34,021 nt of DNA from an uncultured Acidimicrobiales bacterium (GCA_937997485.1 CALKTH010000142.1:1-34021); one strand, 5' to 3'. Numbered from the stretch's first letter, positions 15,132 to 24,814 are shown. Numbers and translations are program-made. Notes: a model not told the origin generated them from the letters alone.

Positions 15132-17915
15132 ATGTCGTCGAACTCGGCCGACGTACTCGTTGGGCGCGATGCCGAAGTCGCCGCCCTGTGCTCCGTACTG
15201 GAGTCAAGCGATGCGTCCATCGCCCTCATCTCGGGAGAACCCGGTGTGGGAAAGACGCGGCTCGTGTCCGAGGCGATGGCTCGAACCGGAGCCACCGGCC
15301 TGTGCGGAACGAGTTCACCCGCCTCGCTCGGTCGACCATTCGATCTCCTTCTTTCTGCGGTCGAACCATCGGTGCGGTGGTGGTCGAGCATTCCGTCGGA
15401 CCTTGCGGCTGTCTCGCAGCCCCTCACGCGCCTGCTGCGGAGCAGTGCGCCAGGGCTGGCCAATCGCGACGGCGAAGGTGAACACGCAGCTCCGGGTGAG
15501 CTGATCGGCGCCGGCATCGCGCTGCTGCGTTACCTCGATGTCGATCTGATCGTGCTCGACGACATCCACTGGGCCGACGTTGAGTCGCTACAGATCTTCG
15601 AGCGCATCGTTTCTGCGCCCGCTCATCCAACGATCATCGCCAGCTACCGCTCCGAGGAGCTCAACACTTCGCACCCCGCGGCGGAGCTCGTTCGTCTGAT
15701 CGAGCGCAGGCACAGTCCCCTTCACGTCCACCTCGAACCGTTCGACACCTCGCAGGTTGCCGAGTACCTCCTCGCCACCTTCGGCCAGCTTCGGGACGAG
15801 AAACTCGTTGACCACCTGCACGCACGGACGGGAGGGAGCCCCTTCTTCCTCGAGCAGCTCATCGCCAGCGGAGACACGTTCGCAAGCAGAAGCGCGCTTC
15901 CTCGGTCGTTGGCCGAAACGATTCGCCTGCAACTGGATGAGCTGGCTGAAGACGAGCGAGACCTTCTTGCCGTCGCTGCGGTCTTGGGCGGCCGCTTCGA
16001 GTTCGATCTCCTGGCGGCGGCATCGGGTGAGACCGAGATCGAGATCATTCGAAAGCTCCGGCCCGTCGTCGCCCGACGCATCGTCGTCGAGGACGAGGTC
16101 GATGTGTTCCGTTTCCGCCACGAACTAGTGCGGGAGTCGATCCTGAGCTGGCTTCTCGGCCGCGAGCGACGGCAACTGCATGAGCGGGCGTTCCATGCGC
16201 TCAAGGTGGCGAGACCAGACGACTACGCGGAGTTGGCTCGCCATGCGACCGGAGCAAGCCGTATTGAGGATCTTGTCGACCTCGCGCCGAAGGGCGTGCA
16301 GCACTACCTGGCCATCGGATCGACGTATCAGGCGCTCCGACTCGCCGAAGACGCACTCAAGGAGTTCCCGGATCACCCTGAGCTGTGCGAGTTGGCCGGC
16401 CGAGCCGCATGGCTCATGGGTGAGCTCGATGCCGCGGCCCGTCATTCCGGGCGATGGCGTTCGATGTCCTCGAAGCTGGATCCCGATCGCCACACCGAGG
16501 CGCTCGTGTTCGCCGGTCGCATCGCCTACGAGCGCTGCGACAAAGAAACCGAGCTCGACGTTGTTGCCGCGCTCCGTTGTCGGCTCGAAAAGGACGACGC
16601 AGACATCGCAGAGCAGGCGCGCATCATGGCGGCCCTCGCCCAGCACCACATGCTCTACGGAGAGAACCCCGAAGCGATTGAGTGCGCCGATCAGGCGGTG
16701 GCGATGGCCGAAGAGGCGGGGCTCGACGAGATCCGACGACGGGCGCTGATCGAGCGCAACAGTTCGCTGATGTTCGATCGCGACCTGGTCGACGACGGGC
16801 GCGCCGCGCTGCGCCTCATCGCCGAGGAATGCGAACAGGCCGGTGACGATGTCGGCGCCGCCCGAGCCTGGCACAACATCACCGTGAACTCCTCCGGTGG
16901 GGACGCCGAGATTTCGCTCGAGCGCATGCGTCAAGCCGCTGCCCGCTGCGGCTTCGACTCGATGGCCGTGCACGGGTTCTCCTTCAAGAAGGTTGACCTG
17001 GCCATCAACCGTGGAGATCTTCACGACGCCATGAGTTGGGCGAGTCGTTCGCGTCTACTCGGCCGAGGGTCGCGGACGAGAACGATGCTCACTCTGGTCG
17101 AGGCGTTGCTTTCGCTCGAGACGGGCGACAACACCGAAGCTCGACGGCTCATCCATGAGATGGCCCCGCTCGCCGTCGCCCTTCCCATCGCGGAAGCGGT
17201 GTGGTTCGAGCTTCTCCACGTCATCGGGGCCGCACGCGAGGGCGATGCCGAAACAGCCCGAGAGCGTCTCGCCGCGATCCCGCCCTCTGGTGAGCATCCG
17301 GTGATGGCGGTGTGGATGCTGCGAGACCTCCTCGATGTCGGACTGCCCGTTTCGATCGTCGAGAGCTTCCTCGACCAAGCGAGCCCCGATGCCGATGAGG
17401 GGGCACTCGCGGCGGCGAGAGCTCTGATCGCGGCCAGCCTCGATCCGTTGTCGCCGGAGAGTGAAGCTGTGCTTCGTGACGCTCGGGAAGCAACCATCTT
17501 CTGTCCCGGTGGCAAGGGCCATCCCGAGCACTACACCATCGTCGTTCGGGCCGAGGTCGACATTGCTTTGGCTCGTCTGCTCATCGGGACCGGACGAACT
17601 GCGGAAGGACGCAAGCAAGCGAAGCTCGCCGCCGACAGCCTGGAGCGCTGGCCGGGGGCGCGGCGTGACGATGCGTTGTGCCTCATGTCAGGAGGGCCGG
17701 TCGAGGAGCCAACCCACGCCGCACTGACGGGGCGGGAGGTCGATGTCGCTCGCCTCGTGGCCAAAGGCATGACGAACGGCCAGATCGCGGAGGAGCTCTA
17801 CATCGCCCGCAAGACTGTCTCGAGCCATGTCTCCCACATCCTGACCAAGCTCGGTGTCCAGTCCCGAACAGAAATTGCCACCTGGGCCGTACGCGAAGGC
17901 GTTGCCACCAGCTGA
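15132..17915 (+). CDS. LAL-type LuxR-family transcriptional regulator with AAA ATPase domain
   Basis: A 927-residue large ATP-binding LuxR (LAL/MalT-like) regulator. The N-terminus has VGRDAEV (10-16) and Walker A GEPGVGKT (35-42). A Walker B segment LIVLDDIHWAD lies at about 140-150. A winged-helix/AAA lid follows, then a long helical TPR-like sensor region (about 380-830). The C-terminal LuxR helix-turn-helix (about 865-920) reads LTGREVDVARLVAKGMTNGQIAEELYIARKTVSSHVSHIL... as expected. LAL regulators activate transcription after binding an inducer through the TPR region and ATP. Start choice is between GTG 15129 and ATG 15132, which are adjacent codons. The PEP-mutase-family gene follows on the same strand after 115 bp and is a candidate target, but nothing proves it. 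Confidence 0.92.
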   Translation: MSSNSADVLVGRDAEVAALCSVLESSDASIALISGEPGVGKTRLVSEAMARTGATGLCGTSSPASLGRPFDLLLSAVEPSVRWWSSIPSDLAAVSQPLTRLLRSSAPGLANRDGEGEHAAPGELIGAGIALLRYLDVDLIVLDDIHWADVESLQIFERIVSAPAHPTIIASYRSEELNTSHPAAELVRLIERRHSPLHVHLEPFDTSQVAEYLLATFGQLRDEKLVDHLHARTGGSPFFLEQLIASGDTFASRSALPRSLAETIRLQLDELAEDERDLLAVAAVLGGRFEFDLLAAASGETEIEIIRKLRPVVARRIVVEDEVDVFRFRHELVRESILSWLLGRERRQLHERAFHALKVARPDDYAELARHATGASRIEDLVDLAPKGVQHYLAIGSTYQALRLAEDALKEFPDHPELCELAGRAAWLMGELDAAARHSGRWRSMSSKLDPDRHTEALVFAGRIAYERCDKETELDVVAALRCRLEKDDADIAEQARIMAALAQHHMLYGENPEAIECADQAVAMAEEAGLDEIRRRALIERNSSLMFDRDLVDDGRAALRLIAEECEQAGDDVGAARAWHNITVNSSGGDAEISLERMRQAAARCGFDSMAVHGFSFKKVDLAINRGDLHDAMSWASRSRLLGRGSRTRTMLTLVEALLSLETGDNTEARRLIHEMAPLAVALPIAEAVWFELLHVIGAAREGDAETARERLAAIPPSGEHPVMAVWMLRDLLDVGLPVSIVESFLDQASPDADEGALAAARALIAASLDPLSPESEAVLRDAREATIFCPGGKGHPEHYTIVVRAEVDIALARLLIGTGRTAEGRKQAKLAADSLERWPGARRDDALCLMSGGPVEEPTHAALTGREVDVARLVAKGMTNGQIAEELYIARKTVSSHVSHILTKLGVQSRTEIATWAVREGVATS

Positions 17916-18030
17916 CTGGAGCACGGAACCTGAGCCTGCCTGCTGAGGTACAAGGACGTTTCGCTCCAGCTCGAAGCATCGGGGTTGTACGGTGCTCCTT
18001 GTTGCCCTCCCCCACCGTCAGGACTCACGG

Positions 18031-18834
18031 ATGAAGACGCTGCACGAACTCCATCAGGAGGGAACCTTCCTGCTCGTCAACGTCCATGACGTCGGCTCAG
18101 CGGTTCTCGCTCAGCACGCCGGGGCCGAAGCGCTCGGGACCACCAGCGCTGGCCATGGGTTCTCGATCGGTCGCCGAGATGCAGCTGGTGCGATCAGCCG
18201 CGCCGAATCCATCGAACACGCGGCAACGATCTGCGAGGCAGTCGAGATCCCCGTGAGCGTCGATGCGGAGAACGGATGGGGCCACCGCCCCGAGGATGTC
18301 GCCGAGACGATTCGGCTGCTGGCCGAAGCTGGCGTGGCAGGCGCCAGCGTCGAGGATTGGTCCGGCGATGCCAACATCGGCTTCTACGAGCACTCACTCG
18401 CCGTCGAGCGAATCGAGGCGGCCGTCGATGTTGCCAATCAACTCGAGACGCCGTTCGTGATCTGTGCTCGCTCCGACCGAGCGATGCATGAGGGCGCGTC
18501 GGCCATCGAAGACTCGCTCCTTCGACTTCAAGCGTTCGCCGCCGCCGGTGCCGGCTGTCTCTACGCTCCGGGAATCGCGGACGAGGCCACGCTTCGCCGG
18601 TTCGTCGCTGAAGCAGGGGGCCCGCTCAACGCGATGCTGGAGATCGGCGGCGGGGTCTCAATGGGCGACGCACACGCGTGGGGTGTCCGCCGCGTCAGCG
18701 TCGGAAGCTCGCTATATCAGGCCGTCATGGCCGGTTTCGAGGCCATGGTCCGCCGGGCGCTGACCACCGGGGAGCTCACGTCTGATCCAGAACCGCTGAG
18801 CTACGAGTACATCGAATCCTTGATGCCGGAGTGA
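18031..18834 (+). CDS. Isocitrate lyase/PEP mutase superfamily enzyme
   Basis: A 267-residue TIM-barrel protein of the isocitrate lyase/PEP phosphonomutase superfamily. It starts FLLVNVHDVGSAVLAQHAGAEALGTTSAG. The Mg-binding DAENGWG lies at residues 78-84 (equivalent to D.D.G.G in the family) and GASVEDW at 104-110. The KKCGH catalytic loop of true isocitrate lyase and methylisocitrate lyase is absent. It therefore belongs to the short, functionally diverse group that includes oxaloacetate decarboxylase- and carboxyvinyl-carboxyphosphonate mutase-like enzymes. Reaction: probably cleavage of a C-C or P-C bond next to a carboxylate. The ATG at 18031 matches family starts, and a GTG at 17992 would add 13 atypical residues. 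It is convergent with the ABC exporter genes. Confidence 0.85.
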   Translation: MKTLHELHQEGTFLLVNVHDVGSAVLAQHAGAEALGTTSAGHGFSIGRRDAAGAISRAESIEHAATICEAVEIPVSVDAENGWGHRPEDVAETIRLLAEAGVAGASVEDWSGDANIGFYEHSLAVERIEAAVDVANQLETPFVICARSDRAMHEGASAIEDSLLRLQAFAAAGAGCLYAPGIADEATLRRFVAEAGGPLNAMLEIGGGVSMGDAHAWGVRRVSVGSSLYQAVMAGFEAMVRRALTTGELTSDPEPLSYEYIESLMPE

Positions 18835-18878
18835 ACTGGCCTGGCTGAGAGTTGTCGGAGGTTGGTGAGCCGACGTGG

Positions 18879-20654
18879 TCAACGAGTCCAGGCGGCGTAG
18901 AGATCGCTGTAGGCACCACCGGCCGCCACGAGCTCATCGTGGGTACCGAGTTCCAGCAGCCGAGCTTGATCGACCACGCCGACACGATCGGCGCGCTCGG
19001 CGGTGGACAGCCGGTGCGCAATCACGATGACGGTCCGACCCTCCATGAGTCGCTCCAGTGCCTGCTCGATGAGTTGCTCAGTGCCAGGGTCCAGTGACGA
19101 CGTCGCTTCATCCAGAATCAGCACGTCGGGATCAACCAGGGCCGCTCGGGCCAGCGAAATGAGCTGACGCTCACCGGCAGAGAGTCGGCTGCCTCGATCC
19201 CACACGTCGGTCTGGAAGCCGTCCGGGAACGCCTGGATTCGCTCGAGCACGCCAAGACGGGCGCACGAAGCTGCGAGCTCGTCGTCAGTGGCTCCGGGCA
19301 GCGCCAACCGAAGATTCTCCGCAATCGTGCCCGAGAACAGATGGCCTTCCTGTGGAATCACCACGATCCGCTCTCGGAGCTCAGCTGAGGATGCACTCCG
19401 GAGGTCGACCCCACCAACACTGATCGAGCCACTGTCTGGCTCGTAGAAACGAGCGATGACCTTGGCCAGCGTGGACTTGCCAGCGCCGGTCGGACCCACC
19501 AGTGCGAGGCGTTCGCCGGCCGCCAGTTCCAGCGACACGTTCTCGAGAACCCTCGCGCCGGGCAGGTAGCTGAAGGTCACGTCGTCGACCGAGAGCGGGG
19601 CATGGCGGGGCAGCGCCTGCGGGCGCTCTGGTTCGGGAACGTCGGTCGGCGCATCGATGACTTCGTAGATCTTGGAGAGCGACGCCACGGCGGACTGCAC
19701 GAGGTTGAACAACTGACTGAGCTGCTGCACGGGCTCGAACAGACCCTGCAGCAACAACACGAACGCCACGACGGTGCCGACCGTGATGGAGCCGCCGGAA
19801 ACCAACCCCGCACCAACGCCAATGGCGATCGCCGTAGTGAGTGTTCCAGAGAACTCAATGATCGGCAGATACCAGGCGGCGATTCGGACCGAAGCCATGT
19901 GAGAGTCGTAGAGATCCTCAGAGGTCGATGCGAAGCGCTTGGCCTGAGCCTCTTCTCGGGCAAACGCCTGCACGACCCGTGTGCCATTGATGCCCTCCTG
20001 GAGTGAGGAGAGCGTGGCCCCGATGCCGTCTCGCACCTTGAGGTAGGCGACGTTCGAGTCTCGTTGAAACTTTCGGCTGGCAACGACGAGGATCGGCATC
20101 GTCACGAGGCAGAGCAGTAGGAGCAGTGGCTGTAAGAACGCCAGCAGCACGGTGGTGGCCACCAACTGGAAGAGCGCAACGAGAAACATCAGCAGTCCGA
20201 ACTGGACGAGCTCGCTGAGCGAGTCGATGTCTGAGGTCATCCGCGAAACAAGCACACCGCCCTTGTTCCGATCGAAGTAGCCAAGCGACTGTGCCGTCAG
20301 GCGATCAAAGGTCTCGCGTCTTAGATCCCGAAGAAACTCCTCACCCACCCGGGCAAGGGTGAAGATGGCGCCTCGGTAGGTGCCGTAGGCCACGATCGCG
20401 GCGAGCACGTAGAAGACGGTGGATCGATTGAGCACGTCGAGATCACGGGCTCGAATGCCGTCGTCGATCGCGACTCGGACCAGCAACGGTCCGGCCAGCG
20501 TGGCCGCCGTCCACGTCGTGAGGAAGAACACCGCGAGGAAGCCACGGCGCCGGTACGGACCGAGCCGACGGAACGTCCGGTTGAGAATCTTGCGGGTCTG
20601 GTGGACATCGAGCTTGTCGTCTTCGTCCACCCCGCCTTGCATCCACATGCCCAT
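18879..20654 (-). CDS. ABC exporter half-transporter (canonical ATP-site Walker motifs)
   Basis: A 591-residue fused permease-ATPase. Six membrane helices occupy about 40-320. The nucleotide-binding domain has Walker A GPTGAGKST (about 385) and Walker B VLILDEATSSLD with the catalytic Glu intact. The signature is altered to LSAGE (about 490) instead of LSGGQ, and the switch reads IAHRLST. Its partner upstream has the opposite pattern, so together they should form a heterodimeric exporter with one active and one degenerate ATP site. The substrate could be a drug, lipid or peptide. The ATG overlaps the partner's stop by one base (TGATG), which implies coupled translation. In-frame ATGs at codons 3 and 5 are possible alternatives. 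Confidence 0.92.
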   Translation of the reverse strand: MGMWMQGGVDEDDKLDVHQTRKILNRTFRRLGPYRRRGFLAVFFLTTWTAATLAGPLLVRVAIDDGIRARDLDVLNRSTVFYVLAAIVAYGTYRGAIFTLARVGEEFLRDLRRETFDRLTAQSLGYFDRNKGGVLVSRMTSDIDSLSELVQFGLLMFLVALFQLVATTVLLAFLQPLLLLLCLVTMPILVVASRKFQRDSNVAYLKVRDGIGATLSSLQEGINGTRVVQAFAREEAQAKRFASTSEDLYDSHMASVRIAAWYLPIIEFSGTLTTAIAIGVGAGLVSGGSITVGTVVAFVLLLQGLFEPVQQLSQLFNLVQSAVASLSKIYEVIDAPTDVPEPERPQALPRHAPLSVDDVTFSYLPGARVLENVSLELAAGERLALVGPTGAGKSTLAKVIARFYEPDSGSISVGGVDLRSASSAELRERIVVIPQEGHLFSGTIAENLRLALPGATDDELAASCARLGVLERIQAFPDGFQTDVWDRGSRLSAGERQLISLARAALVDPDVLILDEATSSLDPGTEQLIEQALERLMEGRTVIVIAHRLSTAERADRVGVVDQARLLELGTHDELVAAGGAYSDLYAAWTR

Positions 20655-22447
20655 CAGACGACCGCCGGAGTGTGTTCGTCGGCCGGTCCATCGGCGGAGG
20701 CCAGGACCTCGGCATACCGGGCATTCGTGGCCAGAAGTTCTTCGTGGGTGCCCTGGGCCGCGATCCGGCCGTCGTCAAGGAACACGACCCGATCGGCAAG
20801 ACCGATCGTGGCTGGACGGTGTGCAATGACGACGGTGGTCCGGCCCTTCATCACCTCGTCCATGGCGTCCTTGATTTCGTGCTCGGTCGACGCATCAACC
20901 GCAGACGTGGCGTCGTCGAGAATCAGCAGACGGGGGTCAGCCACGATCGCCCGCGCAATAGCCAACCGTTGACGCTGCCCGCCCGACAGCGAGAAGCCCC
21001 GTTCTCCGAGCACGGTTCGGTAGCCCTCAGGAAGCTCGTCGATGAAGTCGGCCGCGCCGGCCAGCGTCGCGGCGCGTCGCACTTGACCGGGACTGGCATC
21101 CGGTTGAGCGAAGGCGATGTTCTCAGCAACCGTGGCGCTGAACAGAAACGTGTCCTCGAAGACGAGGGAAACCGACCGACGCAGCTCGGCCAGATCGACG
21201 TTGCGGATATCAACACCATCGATCTCGATCGATCCGCCATCGACGTCATAGAACCGCGGGAGGAGTTGAGCGATCGTGCTCTTGCCGCACCCCGTTGGCC
21301 CAACCAGTGCGACCGTCTCGCCGGACTCGATCTCGAAGTGGATGTCTCGCAGCACTGGAAGATCGTCGCGGTAGCTGAACCCGACGTGCTCGAACCGAAT
21401 CCGAGCGCCACCACCCTCGTCGGTTCGCCGCGGTCGGAGCGGTGTCGGCTTCGACGGGCTCACGATTTCGGGCGCAGTTTCCAGAATGGCGGAGATTCGG
21501 GTTCCGGCGGCCAGCGCACGTTGGACCTGAGCGAGGATCATGCCGAGCATGCGCAACGGGTTGATCAGCATGATGACGTACAGGTTGAAGCTGATGAGGC
21601 CACCGATGGTGAGATCACCGTCAAGGACGAGTCGACCTCCGTAGGCGAGGACAAGCACGAGACCCAGGTTGGGGAGCAATTCGATGGCCGGAACGAACGT
21701 GGCCCGTATCTTCGCCGCCGCCAGTGAGCGATCGAAGACGTCGTCGGCTTCCTTCGACAACTTCGTTCGCTGCACCTCTTCGGCCCCGAAGCCCTTCACC
21801 ACGCGGATTCCGGTGACTGACTCCTCCACGACCGAGGCCAGCTCGGCCGACTCGGTCTGGATCTGCATCGCCACGGGAAAGAGACGCTGGGAGAACATCC
21901 GGCCGATGATCGTGACCAGGGGCAGCCCGACCAGCGCCAGAAGGGCAAGAACCGGGTGGAGCAACAGCATCATGATCACGCTGCCGCACACGATGAAGAA
22001 GTTGCCGACCGTGATGGGAACCATCGTGAACACGTTCTGGAACTGCTGGAGATCTGTCTGCGAGCGGCTCATCAGATCGCCTGCCGCTGTCTGGTCATGG
22101 AAGGCGGCGTGGAGCCGTTGGATGTGGGCGAACAGCCGAAGTCGGAGATCCGCTTCGACCCGACGGCCGGATGAGAACGCGACATAGCGCCTCAGCCCGA
22201 GGCAAATGCCGGAAACGACTCCGGCGAGCGCGACCAGCCCGGCCCACAGCCACGGCCGATCGCCATTCTCGATTCCACGATCCACGCCGAGGCGGACCAG
22301 CAGCGGGACCGAGATACGACCCAACGTCCAGCCGAGAGCGATCAGTGCACCGAGCGCAAGGCGAACCTTCACGCTGCGGAGCGAAGAGATCAGGAGTTGT
22401 CGACCCTGGTGGCGCCCGCGTTCGGCGCTGGTGTCGGACGAGTCCAT
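20654..22447 (-). CDS. ABC exporter half-transporter (degenerate ATP-site Walker B)
   Basis: A 597-residue fused permease-ATPase, first gene of the exporter pair. Membrane domain lies at about 25-310. The nucleotide-binding domain has Walker A GPTGCGKST (about 380) and a canonical signature LSGGQRQRLAIARA (about 487). Walker B reads LLILDDATSAVD, where Asp replaces the catalytic Glu, and the switch is IAHRPAT. A Glu-to-Asp change here is the standard mark of the non-hydrolysing site in heterodimeric exporters (for example BmrC/BmrD, TM287/288). The start is the ATG at 22447 with GAGGGGA just upstream. The longer in-frame reading to 22534 would cover most of the divergent promoter region shared with the MFS gene. 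Confidence 0.92.
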   Translation of the reverse strand: MDSSDTSAERGRHQGRQLLISSLRSVKVRLALGALIALGWTLGRISVPLLVRLGVDRGIENGDRPWLWAGLVALAGVVSGICLGLRRYVAFSSGRRVEADLRLRLFAHIQRLHAAFHDQTAAGDLMSRSQTDLQQFQNVFTMVPITVGNFFIVCGSVIMMLLLHPVLALLALVGLPLVTIIGRMFSQRLFPVAMQIQTESAELASVVEESVTGIRVVKGFGAEEVQRTKLSKEADDVFDRSLAAAKIRATFVPAIELLPNLGLVLVLAYGGRLVLDGDLTIGGLISFNLYVIMLINPLRMLGMILAQVQRALAAGTRISAILETAPEIVSPSKPTPLRPRRTDEGGGARIRFEHVGFSYRDDLPVLRDIHFEIESGETVALVGPTGCGKSTIAQLLPRFYDVDGGSIEIDGVDIRNVDLAELRRSVSLVFEDTFLFSATVAENIAFAQPDASPGQVRRAATLAGAADFIDELPEGYRTVLGERGFSLSGGQRQRLAIARAIVADPRLLILDDATSAVDASTEHEIKDAMDEVMKGRTTVVIAHRPATIGLADRVVFLDDGRIAAQGTHEELLATNARYAEVLASADGPADEHTPAVV

Positions 22448-22481
22448 TCCCCTCAGTCTGCCCCAGCAATGCATGACTGGC

Positions 22482-22492
22482 GAAACGGTTTC
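22482..22492. promoter_or_regulatory. GAAACGGTTTC dyad in the divergent transporter promoter region
   Basis: An 11-bp inverted repeat (GAAAC-G-GTTTC) lies in the 112-bp gap between the ABC exporter start (22447) and the MFS start (22560). It is placed where a regulator could control both transporters. It resembles short TetR/LacI-type half sites, but such dyads also arise by chance and no regulator gene is adjacent. Confidence 0.25.
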
Positions 22493-22559
22493 AACCACCA
22501 GTGCAATGGTGAGGAGAATGTCACCGCCCCGCACCGACGAACGTGCGTAGAGTCTGGCG

Positions 22560-23828
22560 GTGACAACGTCCGAGGTGCATCAACGGAACGAGCACACCGG
22601 TCGAAGCGGGCTCAGCCGACGCGAGCTTCTGGTCATGATCTCAGCGGTCATGGCGCTCATGGCGATGGCGATTGACCTGATGCTTCCGGCCTTCGACGAC
22701 ATTCGGGTCGCATTCGATCTCCCCGAAGACTCGAACGAAACCGGGAAGATCATCACCGTCTTCTTCTTCGGCCTCGCGGTTTCGCAGTTGGCGTACGGTC
22801 CACTCGCCGATCGCTACGGCCGCAAGCCGGTCCTCTACGCCGGGATGAGCATCTACGTGCTCGGCGCCATTGGCTCGGCGTTGGCCCCCACCTTCGCGTG
22901 GCTGTTGGTCAGTCGTTTCGTGTGGGGCGTCGGCGCCGCTGGCGCTCGGGTCGTGGCGACTGCGGTGATTCGCGACAACTTCGAAGGCAATGCGATGGCC
23001 AAGGCCATGTCGCAGATCATGGCCGTCTTTGTGCTGGTGCCCGTGTTCGCTCCCGGCCTTGGCGCCGGGCTCATTGCCTTCCTCCCGTGGCGGGCGCTCT
23101 TCTGGTTCTGTGTGGTCTGGACCGTGGGTGTCGGTCTGTGGTCGCTCCGTCTGCGTGAGACGCTGCTTCCCGAACACCGTCAGCCCATCAGCTTGAGTGC
23201 CGCAGCGCGGGGCTACGCACGCGTGGCCCGCACGCCAGTGACCGCCGGCTACACCGTGGCCACGATCTTTCTGCAGGGCGTGATGACCGCCTACCTCGCC
23301 AGCAGCGAGCTGATCATCGGCAACATCTTCGACCGGGAAGCCGAGTTCCCGATCATCTTCGGAGCCGTTGCCGTCCTCTTCGGCGTCGCCGCTGTGGTCA
23401 ACGGCCGAATCGTCGAGCGGCTTGGCATCGACGCTGTCGTTCGGGGCTGCCTCGCCGCATCGCTGGCCCTCTCGGCCGCGCTCATCGCGATCGCAGTCGC
23501 GGGCGCAGGACAGCCGAGCATTTGGCTCTTCATGCCCATTCTCGGCCTGCTGCTGAGCTCCTTCATGTTCCTCATGCCGAATCTGAACAGCGCGGCGCTG
23601 GCTCCGGTGGGCGAGATCGCCGGGACTGCCTCCGCCGTGACCGGCGCCGTGCGGCTGGCCGGTGGCGCCGTGCTCGGCACGATCGTCAGCGGGCTCGTGG
23701 AGGATTCCGTCACCCCATTCTCGATCGGCATTGCACTCATGTGCCTCGGCGCTGCCGGCTGTGTGTTTGTCGTTCGCCGGGGCACGCTCGCCCGGATGGT
23801 GCTCGATGCCGAGCCCGTCCGGGCATAG
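22560..23828 (+). CDS. MFS transporter, Bcr/CflA-like drug efflux type
   Basis: A 422-residue major facilitator with about 12 membrane helices. Motif A is GPLADRYGRKPVLYAG, in the loop after helix 2. The start of helix 1, AVMALMAMAIDLMLPAFDDI, matches the 'D..LPA.P.I' entry of the Bcr/CflA (DHA1) drug-proton antiporters. The segment RFVWGVGAAGARVVATAVIRD at about 115-135 is motif B-like, with its conserved Arg. It exports small molecules using the proton gradient, with unknown specificity. Start is GTG at 22560. It is divergent from the ABC exporter pair, so this is a two-system efflux locus. It is convergent with the SDR gene, 33 bp from stop to stop. Confidence 0.9.
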   Translation: MTTSEVHQRNEHTGRSGLSRRELLVMISAVMALMAMAIDLMLPAFDDIRVAFDLPEDSNETGKIITVFFFGLAVSQLAYGPLADRYGRKPVLYAGMSIYVLGAIGSALAPTFAWLLVSRFVWGVGAAGARVVATAVIRDNFEGNAMAKAMSQIMAVFVLVPVFAPGLGAGLIAFLPWRALFWFCVVWTVGVGLWSLRLRETLLPEHRQPISLSAAARGYARVARTPVTAGYTVATIFLQGVMTAYLASSELIIGNIFDREAEFPIIFGAVAVLFGVAAVVNGRIVERLGIDAVVRGCLAASLALSAALIAIAVAGAGQPSIWLFMPILGLLLSSFMFLMPNLNSAALAPVGEIAGTASAVTGAVRLAGGAVLGTIVSGLVEDSVTPFSIGIALMCLGAAGCVFVVRRGTLARMVLDAEPVRA

Positions 23829-23861
23829 ACGCCGGCGGCATCCAGGGCAACCGGCCGGGTC

Positions 23862-24644
23862 TCAACCTTCGCTGTCGATGCGCTTCTGAAGCTTGCGCAT
23901 CCCTCGGAGCCACTTCTCGGGCTGGTTGGTCTTGAACTCCATCCAGTCCTGAGCGATCGGGTCGGTCAGTACGAGGAACCGCTCCTCCTCGAAGGCGTCG
24001 GTGACCTGCTGCGCCACCTCTTCCGGCTCACGGACTGAGCCGATGGCGTTCCGGCCCCACTCCGTGTCTGCCACGTCACCCAACATCGGGGTGCGCACAC
24101 CGAGCGGTGCGAGCAGATACGTGCGGATGCCCTTGTCGTGATAGGTGATCGACATCCACTCGGCCAAGCCGACAACGGCGTGCTTGCTCGTGGCGTAGGG
24201 GGCGTTTCCGTGGCTGGTGAGAATGCCTGCCATTGACGAGGTGTGAAGAATGTGCCCCTCGCCTCGAGCCAGCATGCCGGGGAGTGCGGCGCGGATCGCA
24301 TGCACGTGGCTCATCACGTTGATGTCCCATTGCTTCTGCCACTCGTCGATCGGTGTCGAGAGCGGATCGGTGCCGCTGGCGATGGCCGCGTTGTTGCACA
24401 GCACATCGATGGGCCCGTGAGCTTCCTCGATGCGCTCGAGCATGTCCGTGATCTGTTCGGCGTCACCGACGTCGACGATTTCGGCAATGCCACCGATCGA
24501 CTCGGCGACCGCCCGAGCCGCGTCGGCCGTTCGGTCGACTACCACAACTCTTCGAGCGCCGTGTTCGGTGAAGCGCTCGCACAGTGCCTTCCCGATCCCG
24601 CTTCCGCCTCCGGTCACGACACACACTCGATCAGTTACACGCAT
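23862..24644 (-). CDS. Short-chain dehydrogenase/reductase (SDR)
   Basis: A 260-residue classical SDR. The cofactor motif TGGGSGIG is at 11-18. VVVVDRT (33-39) has Asp at the end of strand 2, favouring NAD(H). NNAA is at 84-87. The catalytic Ser lies in HTSSMAG (134-140), with Tyr150 and Lys154 in YATSK. The C-terminus includes an EEERFLVLTDP segment frequent in actinobacterial SDRs of lipid or steroid metabolism, and the substrate is unknown. I used the ATG at 24644, which places the glycine motif at the usual distance. An ATG at 24680 would add 12 non-SDR residues. Before the IS arrived, this gene lay directly downstream of the alpha/beta hydrolase on the same strand, with a palindrome between them. 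Confidence 0.9.
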   Translation of the reverse strand: MRVTDRVCVVTGGGSGIGKALCERFTEHGARRVVVVDRTADAARAVAESIGGIAEIVDVGDAEQITDMLERIEEAHGPIDVLCNNAAIASGTDPLSTPIDEWQKQWDINVMSHVHAIRAALPGMLARGEGHILHTSSMAGILTSHGNAPYATSKHAVVGLAEWMSITYHDKGIRTYLLAPLGVRTPMLGDVADTEWGRNAIGSVREPEEVAQQVTDAFEEERFLVLTDPIAQDWMEFKTNQPEKWLRGMRKLQKRIDSEG

Positions 24645-24708
24645 GCCGGTGAGTCCATCAGGGCGGACGCGCCCGGTCAAACCCTCCCCCGAACCTCCGA
24701 ACCCTCCG

Positions 24709-24742
24709 GAATTGCCGCGCTCATGAACCTCTCGGGTTCATG
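24709..24742. repeat. Left part of the interrupted 47-bp palindrome
   Basis: GAATTGCCGCGCT (24709-24721) is followed by CATGAACC, loop TCTCG and GGTTCATG (24722-24742). The last 21 bases are repeated exactly, in the same orientation, at 25998-26018. The outer 13 bases are exactly complementary to 26019-26031. Removing 24743-26018 rebuilds a perfect palindrome with 21-bp arms and a 5-nt loop. Confidence 0.9.
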
Positions 24743-24768
24743 TGTTCTTGCAGCACATAACTGACAGG

Positions 24769-24789
24769 TGTCGCGGGACATGGCTGACA
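24769..24789 (+). repeat. IS left terminal inverted repeat
   Basis: Twenty-one bases beginning TGTCGCGGGACATGGCTG, exactly complementary to 25974-25994. It starts with TGT, as is usual for IS481 ends, and lies 26 bp before the start of the transposase frame chosen here. Confidence 0.92.
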
Positions 24790-24814
24790 CTGTTGGATGG
24801 CTGCGGGGATTCCG

